Origin: an uncultured Clostridia bacterium
GTDB lineage: Bacteria; Bacillota; Clostridia; TANB77; CAG-508
Direction of reading: 5' to 3'
DNA length: 27,785 bases
NCBI GenBank assembly: GCA_934120315.1
Contig: CAKOTX010000015.1
Span: 1-27,785 of the forward strand
Positions 1-7,699 of the stretch are shown here, piece after piece. The notes beneath the pieces are model-generated. The model ran no database searches. It was given only the letters and a program-made list of their open reading frames with translations, and was not told the DNA's origin. Position 1 is the first letter of the stretch. Each line of letters begins with the position of its first letter. Made by a program: the position numbers and the translations under genes.

Positions 1-1
1 A

Positions 2-112
2 CAATTAAAAGACATCAATTATAGATTTGATAGACTTTTATTTGAATTAAAATCTGATTTCAATAAAATCGAAGATAAATTTAATGAAGTTGACGAAAGA
101 TTAATAAAATAA
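2..112 (+). CDS. 3' end of a coiled-coil protein gene (partial)
   Basis: An open frame enters from the left edge and ends at TAA 110-112, giving the last 36 residues of a protein. The fragment is rich in Lys, Glu, Asp and Asn, with hydrophobic residues at heptad-like spacing (RFDRLLFEL, FNKIEDKFNEVDERLIK), so an amphipathic helix or coiled coil is the only structural statement possible. The gene converges on prkC, and the shared hairpin at 183-215 would end both transcripts. The family cannot be named because the rest of the gene lies outside the window. Confidence 0.6.
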   Translation, partial: QLKDINYRFDRLLFELKSDFNKIEDKFNEVDERLIK

Positions 113-182
113 GTAAAAATTCTGGAAATTTAGCAATTAGAATATCATTAGTACCTTAATAAATATTTCTAAAAATTCAAAA

Positions 183-215
183 CCCCTATACTTTGGTTCT
201 TAACCTGTATAGGGG
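183..215. terminator. Bidirectional intrinsic terminator between the coiled-coil gene and prkC
   Basis: CCCCTATAC (183-191) pairs with GTATAGGGG (207-215) across a 15-base loop. A T-rich tract follows on the plus strand (ATATTTTTATT), and TTTTGAATTTTT follows on the minus strand. It sits between convergent stop codons at 112 and 223. Confidence 0.8.
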
Positions 216-222
216 GATATTT

Positions 223-2232
223 TTATTCAATTGTCATTGTTGTTGTCTTTGATAAATCCATATCTACTGTTCTTTTTAAAGTATCATCTATATAAACTTT
301 AATTTGAACTCTTCCTGTTCCACTAACATTATCTACTTTAACAGCAGTATTGTTTTCTTTTACTGAATTTTTGTATACTTGTTCTCCGTCAACAGTAACT
401 TTTAAAGTTACATCTTGAGCTTTATTTTCTTTTTTTACTGTTTCTGTATTTCCAGTGACTGTATTATTATTTTTAGTTGTTTCTTCATAAGTGTCTTGGA
501 ACCCTGTTATAGACTTAACATTAATTGTAACAGTTCCAGTTTTCAATTCAGCTAATTTATTAACAGTAATTGTAATAGTTGAACCTTCATCAACAGTCTT
601 ACCAGACTCAATACTTTGTTTTAAAACAACACCATTTCCTCTAGTTTTATCTTCACCATATTCAACATTAACAGTTAATCCTAAATCTTGAAGAGTTTGT
701 TTAGCTGTTTCTTCATCTTTATATAATACAGAAACAACTGCAACTTGTTTTATACCTGTACCAATGCTTACATAAACTTTTACAGTATCACCCGCATTTA
801 CAGTTTCGCCTTCCTCTTTTTCTTGCTTAATAATAACTCCTGCTTCAACTGTTTTACTTATTTCATCAACAAATTCCAATTTAATTTTAGATGATTTTGC
901 TGCATCTTCAGCTTCATCTTTTGTTAAGCCTTTCAATTTTGGAACTGTAGTTGTCTCTGTTCCTAAACTTACAACAACTTTTACATCAGTATTTTGTTTA
1001 ATTTTTCTTCCATCAACAAAATTTGGTGTTTGTGAAATAATTTGACCAGCTGGATATGTTGTGTTATATTCTGAACTATCTTCAACATAATTTAATTTGT
1101 TTTCTGTTAAAATTTGTTTTGCTTCATCAACTGTTTTTCCAACTAAATTTGGAATAGCAACTTCTTTTGGTCTTCTTGCATTTGAAATTCCAATAGTTAA
1201 TCCTAATGTAATTACAAATAATAAAATTAACCCTACAATTGATGATAAAACCTTATGATTTTTTATAAACTGTGCAAATTTATTAGGTTTTTTATTATTT
1301 TTTGCATTAGTTGATTTTGCACTTCTTTCCTCCTCTAACCCTATTGTAGAAATTCTTTGTGTTGGAAAATCTTGATAATCATTGTTATCAACAAAATCAC
1401 CATTTGGTTCTTTTAATGCTCTTTTTAAATCTAATAACATAGCTGTTGCATTTTGATAACGTAAATTTGTATCTTTTCTCAATGCCTTCATTATAATATC
1501 ATTAACAGCTGATGGAATGTTTGGATTTAATTCAATTGGTGGTTTTGCTTCTTCTTGCATATGTTTCAATGCAATTGATACTGCTGTATCTGCATCAAAT
1601 GGAACTTTTCCAGTTAACATTTCATACATTACAACACCTAATGAATATAAATCTGATTTTTCATCTGTAAATCCACCTCTTGCATGTTCTGGTGAAAAAT
1701 AATGTACAGATCCAATTGTTGTTCCAAAAGCAGTAATTGTTGAATTTGAAACGGCTTTTGCAATTCCAAAATCAGTTACTTTTGCAACTCCATCTTCTGT
1801 AATAATAATATTATGTGGTTTTATATCTCTATGTATAATATGATTTCTGTGAGCAGTCTCCAATGCTGATGCAATTTGACTTGCTATATTAACAGACCAT
1901 TTCCATGGCAATGGACCTTTTTCTTCTGTAATAATTTCTTTTAATGTTTTTCCTTTTATTAATTCCATTACAATATAATATAAATTTCCGTCTACACCTA
2001 CATCGTAAACAGAAACAATATTAGGATGTGTTATGCTTGCTGCTGATTGTGCTTCTACTTCAAATCTTTTTATAAATTCCTCATCTGTGGTGAATTCATC
2101 TCTTAAAATTTTGATTGCTACATATCTATTTAGTACATGACATTTTGCTTTATATACTGTTGCCATTCCTCCACTGCCTATTTTCTCTATAATCTCATAT
2201 CTGTTTCCTAACAATCTACCCTTTAAATCCAT
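223..2232 (-). CDS. prkC: Membrane PASTA-domain Ser/Thr protein kinase (PrkC/StkP/PknB family)
   Basis: This is a eukaryotic-type Ser/Thr kinase that senses muropeptides or lipid II outside the cell and phosphorylates division, cell-wall and translation proteins inside. The kinase domain covers residues ~12-275: Gly-loop GSGGMATVYKA (19-29), Lys41 in VAIK, catalytic HRDIKPHN (134-141), DFG (154-156) and an SVHYFSPEHARGG activation/P+1 region. A transmembrane helix lies at ~328-352. Three PASTA repeats follow (~356-425, 426-493, 494-562), starting near VAIPNLVGKT, TTVPKLKGLT and KQVAVVSVLY; the third is the most diverged. A Thr/Lys-rich beta-type tail of ~105 residues ends the protein. Its start lies 21 bp after the stp stop, the classic phosphatase-kinase pair. 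The usual downstream rsgA is absent; a terminator follows instead. The family call is secure; targets are not visible. Confidence 0.96.
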   Translation of the reverse strand: MDLKGRLLGNRYEIIEKIGSGGMATVYKAKCHVLNRYVAIKILRDEFTTDEEFIKRFEVEAQSAASITHPNIVSVYDVGVDGNLYYIVMELIKGKTLKEIITEEKGPLPWKWSVNIASQIASALETAHRNHIIHRDIKPHNIIITEDGVAKVTDFGIAKAVSNSTITAFGTTIGSVHYFSPEHARGGFTDEKSDLYSLGVVMYEMLTGKVPFDADTAVSIALKHMQEEAKPPIELNPNIPSAVNDIIMKALRKDTNLRYQNATAMLLDLKRALKEPNGDFVDNNDYQDFPTQRISTIGLEEERSAKSTNAKNNKKPNKFAQFIKNHKVLSSIVGLILLFVITLGLTIGISNARRPKEVAIPNLVGKTVDEAKQILTENKLNYVEDSSEYNTTYPAGQIISQTPNFVDGRKIKQNTDVKVVVSLGTETTTVPKLKGLTKDEAEDAAKSSKIKLEFVDEISKTVEAGVIIKQEKEEGETVNAGDTVKVYVSIGTGIKQVAVVSVLYKDEETAKQTLQDLGLTVNVEYGEDKTRGNGVVLKQSIESGKTVDEGSTITITVNKLAELKTGTVTINVKSITGFQDTYEETTKNNNTVTGNTETVKKENKAQDVTLKVTVDGEQVYKNSVKENNTAVKVDNVSGTGRVQIKVYIDDTLKRTVDMDLSKTTTMTIE

Positions 2233-2253
2233 TTTTATATCTCTCCTTATAGG

Positions 2254-2988
2254 TTATATGTTTTTAATTACTACAACTGTTATATTATCTAACCCACCAT
2301 TTTCATTTGCTAAATCAACAAGTTTGATAGGTGCTTTTTCTATATTTCCTTTTGCAATCTCAAATATATCTTCTTGTTTTACCATATTTGTTAATCCGTC
2401 TGATGATATAAGCAAAATATCATCTCTTAAAAATCCTTTTACTGATACATCAGGCTCAACAAACGCATTACATCCAAGTGCCTTCATCAACATGTTTTTC
2501 TTAGGATGATTCTCCGCTTCTTCTTTTGTTATTGTACCATCTTTTACTAATTTTTGTACATAACTATGGTCTTGTGTTAATTTTCTAATAAAATCTTTTC
2601 TAATTCTATAAATTCTACTATCTCCAACATGACCAATATATGCCTTATTATTATATATTAAACAAACTTCTAAAGTAGTACCCATTCCTTCAAGTTCTTT
2701 GTCCTCTTTTGACTTTTCATATACTACCATATTTGCATATTCCATACTACTAGCAACTAGCTGAATTAAACTATCTCTATCTTTTGCTACATCTTTAAAG
2801 TTATTTTCAATATAACTTCTTGCGCATTTTATTGCAAGATTACTTGCAATTTCTCCGCCTTTATATCCACCCATTCCATCTGCTAATAAATATAATTTAA
2901 TTGTACTTGATGGTTCTGATATATAATAAGCATCTTGGTTCATTTCTCTAGCTTTTCCAATGTCAGATTTCGCATAAGCTATTATCAT
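2254..2988 (-). CDS. stp: PP2C-family Ser/Thr protein phosphatase (Stp/PrpC)
   Basis: A metal-dependent PPM/PP2C phosphatase that reverses PrkC phosphorylation in the cytoplasm. At 244 aa it matches the usual bacterial length. The family motifs appear in order: KAREMNQDAYY near the N-terminus, LLADGMGGYKGGE (the Asp and Gly that bind the first metal pair), GHVGDSRIYRI, LTQDHSYV, ISSDGLTN and the C-terminal DNITVVVI whose Asp completes the metal site. There is no membrane segment. It lies 63 bp after rlmN and 21 bp before prkC, and a promoter in the rlmN-stp gap gives the stp-prkC pair its own transcription start. The start at 2988 is preceded by an AGGTG-type ribosome binding site. Confidence 0.96.
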   Translation of the reverse strand: MIIAYAKSDIGKAREMNQDAYYISEPSSTIKLYLLADGMGGYKGGEIASNLAIKCARSYIENNFKDVAKDRDSLIQLVASSMEYANMVVYEKSKEDKELEGMGTTLEVCLIYNNKAYIGHVGDSRIYRIRKDFIRKLTQDHSYVQKLVKDGTITKEEAENHPKKNMLMKALGCNAFVEPDVSVKGFLRDDILLISSDGLTNMVKQEDIFEIAKGNIEKAPIKLVDLANENGGLDNITVVVIKNI

Positions 2989-3015
2989 TGTTTCACCTCG
3001 TATCTTTCTTACAAT

Positions 3016-3045
3016 GTTATATCATAATAGATTTTATTTTGTCAA
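3016..3045 (-). promoter_or_regulatory. Sigma-A-type promoter for stp-prkC
   Basis: On the minus strand TTGACA (3045-3040) and TATAAC (3021-3016) are separated by 18 bp. The -35 lies 7 bp beyond the rlmN stop, so stp-prkC can be transcribed independently of trhP-rlmN. Confidence 0.65.
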
Positions 3046-3051
3046 GTTACA

Positions 3052-4074
3052 CTATTTTAAATTTTTTCTTCTTAATTGACCGCAAGCTGCGTCAATATCA
3101 GAGCCTAACTCACGTCTTATAGTTGCAACAATTCCATGATCATTTAAATAATCTCTAAATTTCATAATATTTTCATTTGAACTTTTTGAATAAGCTCCAT
3201 TTTCTATTTTATTAATAGGTATTAAATTTACATGACATAACATTCCTTTTAAAAGATGTACTAATTCTTTTGCATCTTCTAAATTATCATTATTGTCTTT
3301 TGCTAATGCATATTCAAATGAAATTCTTCTATTTGTTTTTGCGATATAGTCTTTACAAGCCTGTAATAATTCTTCTATTGGAAATGCATTATTTACAGGC
3401 ATCATACTACTTCTTTTTTCATTTGTAGTAGCATGTAATGAAATAGATAATGTACATTGAATATTTTCATCTGCAAGTCTATAAATTCCTGGAACTAGCC
3501 CACTTGTTGAAACACTTATATGTCTAGCTCCTATATTTATTCCTTTCGGATTATTTATTATTCTGATTGCATTTACAACATTATTGTAGTTATTTAAAGG
3601 TTCACCTATTCCCATAAAAACTACATTTGAAATTCTTATATTATTATCTCTTTCAACTGCAAGAATTTGTTCAACAATCTCACCAGAAGTTAAATTTCTG
3701 ATGAAATTAATTCCTGTTGATGCACAGAATTTACATCCCATTTTGCATCCTATTTGTGAAGAAACACAAATACTGTATCCATGATGATAACTCATAAGTA
3801 CTGTTTCTATTGCATTTCCATCTAATACATCAAACAAATACTTTTTTGTTCCATCAGATGATTCTTGTTTTTGTAATATTTTAAAATTATGCATTTCATA
3901 ATTTTGTTTTAATTTTTCTCTTAAATCTAATGATAAATTTGTCATTTCATCAAAGCTTGTAACTTTTGCTTCATATAACCACTTAAAAACCTGTTCCGCT
4001 CTAAATGGCTTTTCTCCCATTTGCACAAACTCTTCTTTTAATGCTGGCAAATCATAATCTTTTATGTTTTTCAT
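3052..4074 (-). CDS. rlmN: Dual-specificity 23S rRNA/tRNA adenine-C2 methyltransferase RlmN
   Basis: Radical-SAM enzyme that methylates C2 of A2503 in 23S rRNA and A37 in some tRNAs. At 340 aa it has typical length. The 4Fe-4S cysteines appear as CKMGCKFCASTG (CxxxCxxC), followed by GIGEPLNNY (the GEP SAM-binding motif) and ISLHATTNEKR. The C-terminal AACGQLRR carries the cysteine that becomes the methyl-carrying residue. The N-terminal ~90 residues resemble the RNA-recognition domain of the family (EKPFRAEQVFKWLY). The ATG at 4074 overlaps the trhP stop as TAATG, so the two are probably translationally coupled. The Cfr resistance paralogue is less likely: this locus (next to stp-prkC) and the sequence are those of housekeeping RlmN. 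Confidence 0.96.
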   Translation of the reverse strand: MKNIKDYDLPALKEEFVQMGEKPFRAEQVFKWLYEAKVTSFDEMTNLSLDLREKLKQNYEMHNFKILQKQESSDGTKKYLFDVLDGNAIETVLMSYHHGYSICVSSQIGCKMGCKFCASTGINFIRNLTSGEIVEQILAVERDNNIRISNVVFMGIGEPLNNYNNVVNAIRIINNPKGINIGARHISVSTSGLVPGIYRLADENIQCTLSISLHATTNEKRSSMMPVNNAFPIEELLQACKDYIAKTNRRISFEYALAKDNNDNLEDAKELVHLLKGMLCHVNLIPINKIENGAYSKSSNENIMKFRDYLNDHGIVATIRRELGSDIDAACGQLRRKNLK

Positions 4075-5303
4075 TATTTTTTTCTCCTAATAATCCAATC
4101 TTTTTCACATTTAATTGGAAGCATCATTTTTACTTTTTGGTCTTTAACACCTGGGCTAACTGCCTCTATTTCTTCATTTGTGTCAACATCCCATAATTTA
4201 TCAATTGTAAATACTACTGGTTCTAATTGATATGGAACTAAGATTTCCATAGTGTCACCTACTTGTAATCTATTTCTAATATCAATAATTGCTTTTTCAC
4301 CATCATAATCAACAACTTTTCCACCAAATTGATATAATTCATTATATTGATGTCCATCATATTCTTGAATGTCTTTGTTTTTTCTATCATTAAAATAAAA
4401 TGTTGTTAATTCTCTTGTTTTGATTTTTTCAATTTCTTTCATATATTTTTCTGCATCATAATGTGTTGGATCTTTTTTATAATCATCAATTGCATTTCTG
4501 TATACATTTACAATACTTGCAACATAATATTCTGTTTTTAAACGTCCTTCTATTTTTAAACTGTCAACTCCCATATCGATAATTTCTGGAAGTTCTTTTA
4601 TTAAACACAAATCCTTTGACGAAAATATGCTTGTACCATATTCATTTGTTTCAATTGGCATAAATTCACCTGGATTATTTCTTTCTTCTGCATATAATTT
4701 ATATGACCATCTGCAACTTTGTGCACAATCTCCTAAATTAGCACTTCTGCAAGCTAAGAAATCACTTAAAAAGCATCTTCCTGAATATGCAAAACATATT
4801 GCACCATGTACAAATATTTCTATTTCCATGTCTTCTGGCTTGTTTTCCATAATATATCTTAATTGCTCTTTGTTCATTTCTCTAGCCATTATCATTCTTT
4901 TAGCACCATTTTTACGCCAAAAATTGCATGCATGTAAACTTACAATATTAGCTTGTGTACTTACATTTATTGCAACACTTGGTGCATATTGTTTTAATAC
5001 ATCTATTACTCCACCATCTGCTGCAATAATTCCATCTGGCTTTAATTCTTCTAGCTTTTTAGCCATTTCTATTATTTCTTCATATTTTTCATCCCATGCA
5101 AAAATATTTAATGTTACATATATCTTTTTTCCTATGCTATGTGCATATTTTATTGTCTTTTCTAAGTCATCATCTTGCATGTCTGCTCTTGTTCTTAATG
5201 ATAATGATGAGGTTCCACAATACACTGCATCTGCTCCATATAAGAATGCGATCTTTGCTTTTTCATATGAACCTGCTGGTGCTAATAATTCTACTTCTTT
5301 CAT
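4074..5303 (-). CDS. trhP: U32-family tRNA uridine-34 hydroxylation protein (TrhP/YrrO-like, 'peptidase U32')
   Basis: The U32 fold and the motifs ELLAPAGSYEKAKIAFLYGADAVY, RCFLSDFLACRSANLGDCAQSCRW and SLKIEGRLKTEYYVA mark the TrhP/YegQ/YrrO branch, which hydroxylates U34 of tRNAs (ho5U) rather than acting as a protease. The Cys cluster in the CAQSCRW region fits the metal-binding Cys of this family. An ATG at 5333 is possible, but the predicted promoter -10 (5339-5344) would put the transcript start at about 5332. I therefore choose the internal ATG at 5303 (MKEVELLAPAG), which has AAAGGA upstream and gives 409 aa. It overlaps rlmN by one base. The known partner trmR is 1.2 kb away, separated by an opposite-strand gene. 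The exact substrate tRNAs are inferred. Confidence 0.88.
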   Translation of the reverse strand: MKEVELLAPAGSYEKAKIAFLYGADAVYCGTSSLSLRTRADMQDDDLEKTIKYAHSIGKKIYVTLNIFAWDEKYEEIIEMAKKLEELKPDGIIAADGGVIDVLKQYAPSVAINVSTQANIVSLHACNFWRKNGAKRMIMAREMNKEQLRYIMENKPEDMEIEIFVHGAICFAYSGRCFLSDFLACRSANLGDCAQSCRWSYKLYAEERNNPGEFMPIETNEYGTSIFSSKDLCLIKELPEIIDMGVDSLKIEGRLKTEYYVASIVNVYRNAIDDYKKDPTHYDAEKYMKEIEKIKTRELTTFYFNDRKNKDIQEYDGHQYNELYQFGGKVVDYDGEKAIIDIRNRLQVGDTMEILVPYQLEPVVFTIDKLWDVDTNEEIEAVSPGVKDQKVKMMLPIKCEKDWIIRRKK

Positions 5304-5338
5304 TTTTATCAAATTCCTTTCTCTTTTTAACATCTTAT

Positions 5339-5367
5339 ATTATATATTTTTTTATCAGTTATGTCAA
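5339..5367 (-). promoter_or_regulatory. Consensus sigma-A promoter for trhP-rlmN
   Basis: On the minus strand TTGACA (5367-5362), a 17-bp spacer and TATAAT (5344-5339) match the consensus exactly. This promoter decides the trhP start, because the upstream ATG at 5333 would sit at the transcription start. Confidence 0.8.
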
Positions 5368-5405
5368 TCATTTTTCAGGCAATACTGTACTTTTCCGGAA
5401 ATTTA

Positions 5406-5414
5406 TGGTATAAT
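5406..5414 (+). promoter_or_regulatory. Extended -10 promoter of the RelA/SpoT-like gene
   Basis: TGGTATAAT (5406-5414) is an extended -10 (TGnTATAAT). No good -35 is visible at 17 bp (TGTACT at 5386-5391). The leader to the ATG at 5459 is about 38 bases and ends in GGTGAGG. Confidence 0.6.
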
Positions 5415-5458
5415 GTATTAGTATAAGCTTTTTATATACGAAAGGTGAGGTAAGCATT

Positions 5459-6412
5459 ATGACAAAAGAAACACTAAAACTAATACACCGGAGCTATCAA
5501 GAAGCTCTAGAAAGGTCAGAAAACATTCTGGAAATTGTGCAAAATTTGTATAATATCTTGGATGAACTTGAAGTTGCAGAAGAAGATTCTTCTACTTTCG
5601 ATTCATTCCTTGATGGACTCAGAGGTTGTATCAATTCTCGGAAAAAAACTTTCGAAATCACAAATATGATTACTTATGTGAACATCACATTTATGTACAT
5701 CATTTTGTGGTTGAACAAAACTCAAAATGTGAACATTGACATCAACTGGTATTCCCGACGCAAGTCTTTGGAAAGCGAACTTTCTAAACTTTTGAGGAAA
5801 TCTAATTCAAACTTGTCAGCAAATATTCGCGATCGGTTTGGATTGCGCGGTATTCTGCTTAACAACGATTCTGATGAGGTAGTTAAAGATTATATCTATT
5901 TGATTTTTGATACTATTTCTGGCATCATTGCTGCTAAAAACCGCAAGGCTCGAAAAGATTTCATTGAATGGATTGATAATAACAAGGGAATAACTGATAT
6001 TGACAAAAACATTATTGAACAGGTTTTAAAAATTCCTTTTAGCATTGATTATGTAAAGGACTTCATTAAAACGCCCAAAGAAAACAATTATCAGTCTTTA
6101 CAGTTTACGATGTCCGTCCAGATGTATTCAGATGTTCTACCCGGTTGCCAATTTGAAATTCAGCTTCGCAGTATAAAAATGCACGAAGAAGCTGTATATG
6201 GTACCGCTTCACACGAAAATTACAAAAAATACCGTGAAGATGGACTTCAAGAAGAAGACCCAATTTTGAAAGTTTTCTGCGTAGACAATTTTTCTAAACT
6301 TCACATCAAAGGTTTCACTAGCTACGATAGCAAAGAGCACGACCAAGATGGAATCCACTTTGCGAAGGAATTCTCTGATAGAAGAATCTCCACAACTCTG
6401 GTTCCTCACTAG
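5459..6412 (+). CDS. Standalone RelA/SpoT-type alarmone synthetase homologue (orphan, divergent)
   Basis: This 317-aa protein carries a nucleotide pyrophosphokinase (RelA/SpoT synthetase) fold without HD hydrolase, TGS or ACT domains. Visible motifs: WYSRRKSLESELSK (98-111, like the RPK..YSI..K segment), DRFGLRGIL (125-133, with the Mg-binding Asp125), DYVKDFIKTPKENNYQSLQ (197-215, the DYI..PK.NGY.SLH motif), FEIQLRS (232-238, catalytic Glu233) and MH..AVYGTASHENYKK (241-257, the EYG.AAH..YK motif). Two normally conserved residues differ: NGY is NNY and SLH is SLQ (Gln215). A helical region of ~95 residues precedes the domain and ~50 residues follow. The products could be (p)ppGpp, or pppApp/tRNA-directed activity as in toxSAS proteins, or activity may be lost. 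It is a single-gene unit with its own promoter and terminator, opposite in strand to both neighbours, and uses CGC/CGG/CGA Arg codons more than they do. No antitoxin-like ORF is adjacent. Confidence 0.75.
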   Translation: MTKETLKLIHRSYQEALERSENILEIVQNLYNILDELEVAEEDSSTFDSFLDGLRGCINSRKKTFEITNMITYVNITFMYIILWLNKTQNVNIDINWYSRRKSLESELSKLLRKSNSNLSANIRDRFGLRGILLNNDSDEVVKDYIYLIFDTISGIIAAKNRKARKDFIEWIDNNKGITDIDKNIIEQVLKIPFSIDYVKDFIKTPKENNYQSLQFTMSVQMYSDVLPGCQFEIQLRSIKMHEEAVYGTASHENYKKYREDGLQEEDPILKVFCVDNFSKLHIKGFTSYDSKEHDQDGIHFAKEFSDRRISTTLVPH

Positions 6413-6435
6413 TCTTAATTGCTCTTAAACCTTTC

Positions 6436-6474
6436 GCTCCCCCAGAAATATTTTCTGAGGGAGCCCTTTTTATT
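6436..6474 (+). terminator. Intrinsic terminator of the RelA/SpoT-like gene
   Basis: GCTCCCCCAGAAA (6436-6448) pairs with TTTCTGAGGGAGC (6452-6464) with one mismatch and a 3-base loop, followed by CCCTTTTTATTTT. The T-tract is on the plus strand only, so it mainly serves the plus-strand gene; trmR converges on it from the other side. Confidence 0.85.
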
Positions 6475-6484
6475 TTATAAAATA

Positions 6485-7087
6485 TTATATTTTTATTGTA
6501 CCTTTTAATCTGCTTACAGCAAGTCCATCTCCAACTTCTAATATTTCTGTTTCAAGGTTTGGCGCTTCTGTAACTTCTTTTATGTATTCACGCAAATTTC
6601 TTACAGCTGTACGTTGTTTATGTTTATTATAATCACTCATAACATATCCTTTATATAAAATGTTATCAGCTAATATAACACCTGTTGGCTTTATCATTCT
6701 TAATGCTTCTTTTAAGAAAAATGGATATTTTCCTTTGGCTGCATCTATAAATGCTACATCATATTCTTCATTTAATGTTGGTAATATTTCTACTGCATCA
6801 CCTTCATAAATGTTTATCTTGTCTTCTACTCCAACATTTTTTATATTTATTTTTGCTTCTGCTATTCTTTCTTCGTCTCTTTCTATTGTGTCTATTTTTC
6901 CACCTTCTTGAAGATATTCTGAAAAACACATTGCTGAATATCCTACAGCTGTTCCTATTTCTAATATTCTTTTTGGTTTTACTTCTTTTAATATCTTGTC
7001 TACTACTTCTAATGTATCATCCATTATTATTGGAATATGTTCTTCTAATGCTTTTTGTTTTATTTTTTCTAATTCTTGTTTGTTCAT
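6485..7087 (-). CDS. trmR: tRNA 5-hydroxyuridine methyltransferase TrmR (YrrM-type O-methyltransferase)
   Basis: A class I SAM-dependent O-methyltransferase of the small (200 aa) metal-dependent group. ILEIGTAVGYSAMCFSEYL (~40-58) is the SAM-binding glycine loop, IDTIERDEERI the acidic end of strand 2, GDAVEILP the adenine region, and FIDAAKGKYPFFLKEA plus ILADNILYKG hold the metal ligands. The DAAKGKY and ADNILYKGYV forms are those of YrrM/TrmR, which converts ho5U34 to mo5U34 in tRNA, the step after TrhP. It has its own promoter, and AGGAGC precedes the ATG at 7087. In Bacillus the two genes are in one yrrMNO operon; here a plus-strand cassette separates them. A generic catechol-type O-methyltransferase is the alternative. 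Confidence 0.82.
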   Translation of the reverse strand: MNKQELEKIKQKALEEHIPIIMDDTLEVVDKILKEVKPKRILEIGTAVGYSAMCFSEYLQEGGKIDTIERDEERIAEAKINIKNVGVEDKINIYEGDAVEILPTLNEEYDVAFIDAAKGKYPFFLKEALRMIKPTGVILADNILYKGYVMSDYNKHKQRTAVRNLREYIKEVTEAPNLETEILEVGDGLAVSRLKGTIKI

Positions 7088-7117
7088 TTTTCTTGCTCCT
7101 ATCTATATTTCTGTATT

Positions 7118-7146
7118 ATTATACATCAATATTGACTTCTTGGCAA
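7118..7146 (-). promoter_or_regulatory. Sigma-A promoter for trmR
   Basis: On the minus strand TTGCCA (7146-7141), 17 bp and TATAAT (7123-7118). The start codon lies ~30 bases downstream behind AGGAG. Confidence 0.7.
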
Positions 7147-7194
7147 GCCAAATAAAATATTTCGAAATGTTTAAACCCTTTTTTATTTATATTG

Positions 7195-7279
7195 TTTTTG
7201 ATTATAAATATGTAAAATATTAACCTCTCTTGATTTTAAATTTATCTGATAAATAATAACATAATTTTTGATTATAAAT
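7195..7279. repeat. 15-bp direct repeat in the trmR / small-ORF intergenic region
   Basis: TTTTTGATTATAAAT occurs at 7195-7209 and again at 7265-7279, 70 bp apart in the same orientation, within very AT-rich DNA. No gene or strong hairpin is visible between trmR's promoter and the small ORF stop at 7300. Chance is possible given the composition. Confidence 0.4.
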
Positions 7280-7299
7280 TTTCTTTTTTATTAATTAAT

Positions 7300-7539
7300 T
7301 TATATGCTCTTGGAAAAAATTCCATATTCTTTTGCTAGCAATTCCTCCATTTCTTTTTGTGTATAAAACTCCCCTTCATTAATGCTCTTTTCTGCACTAG
7401 CAATTCTATTTAAAAACTTTAATCTTTTTTCTGCATTTCCAAATGTCATTTTCCAAGTTTTATCATAAATATTTTCATTTTTGTGACAACTTAGTTTTTT
7501 TGTATTTATTATCTTTTTTAATGATATATATTTTAACAT
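7300..7539 (-). CDS. Small protein of unknown function (79 aa)
   Basis: The longest frame starts at 7554, but that ATG overlaps the ribosome binding site in ATGGAGGTTGATAGAATG and coincides with the predicted transcription start. The ATG at 7539 is therefore the likely start (MLKYISLKKI...), giving 79 aa. The protein is basic at its N-terminus (many Lys), probably helical, and ends INEGEFYTQKEMEELLAKEYGI. That tail loosely resembles the C-terminus of small type II antitoxins, but no toxin lies beside it, so no function is assigned. It has a convincing promoter and Shine-Dalgarno sequence; no clear terminator follows. Confidence 0.55.
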   Translation of the reverse strand: MLKYISLKKIINTKKLSCHKNENIYDKTWKMTFGNAEKRLKFLNRIASAEKSINEGEFYTQKEMEELLAKEYGIFSKSI

Positions 7540-7561
7540 TCTATCAACCTCCATGTTTTAT

Positions 7562-7590
7562 ATTTTATATTAGATATAATTATATGTCAA
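7562..7590 (-). promoter_or_regulatory. Sigma-A promoter for the 79-aa ORF
   Basis: On the minus strand TTGACA (7590-7585), 17 bp and TAAAAT (7567-7562). The predicted transcript start is about 7555, leaving a ~16-base leader holding GGAGG. Confidence 0.6.
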
Positions 7591-7652
7591 CCATTTAATT
7601 AAAATCTTATGTTTTTTCGTTCGACAAAAATCGACTTTCTATATTTATATGC

Positions 7653-7693
7653 AAAAAGGATAATTTTTATCAAAACTAAAAATTATCCTTTTT
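7653..7693 (-). terminator. Intrinsic terminator after typA
   Basis: AAAAAGGATAATTTTTA (7653-7669) pairs perfectly with TAAAAATTATCCTTTTT (7677-7693). It lies 7 bp after the typA stop and gives U-runs at the foot of the stem. Confidence 0.85.
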
Positions 7694-7699
7694 TATTAC

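Noticed and set aside
3052..4074. Cfr-type antibiotic resistance methyltransferase
   Set aside because: The trhP-rlmN-stp-prkC context and overall sequence are those of the housekeeping rlmN.
4627..5421. 264-aa open frame on the plus strand over trhP
   Set aside because: It is the complement of the well-supported U32 gene, lacks a ribosome binding site, and its residue composition (Ser, Leu, Phe, Cys rich) is that of an antisense shadow.
5459..7539. Toxin-antitoxin pair of the RelA/SpoT-like gene and the 79-aa ORF
   Set aside because: They lie on opposite strands, separated by trmR and independent promoters and terminators, with no sequence reason to pair them.
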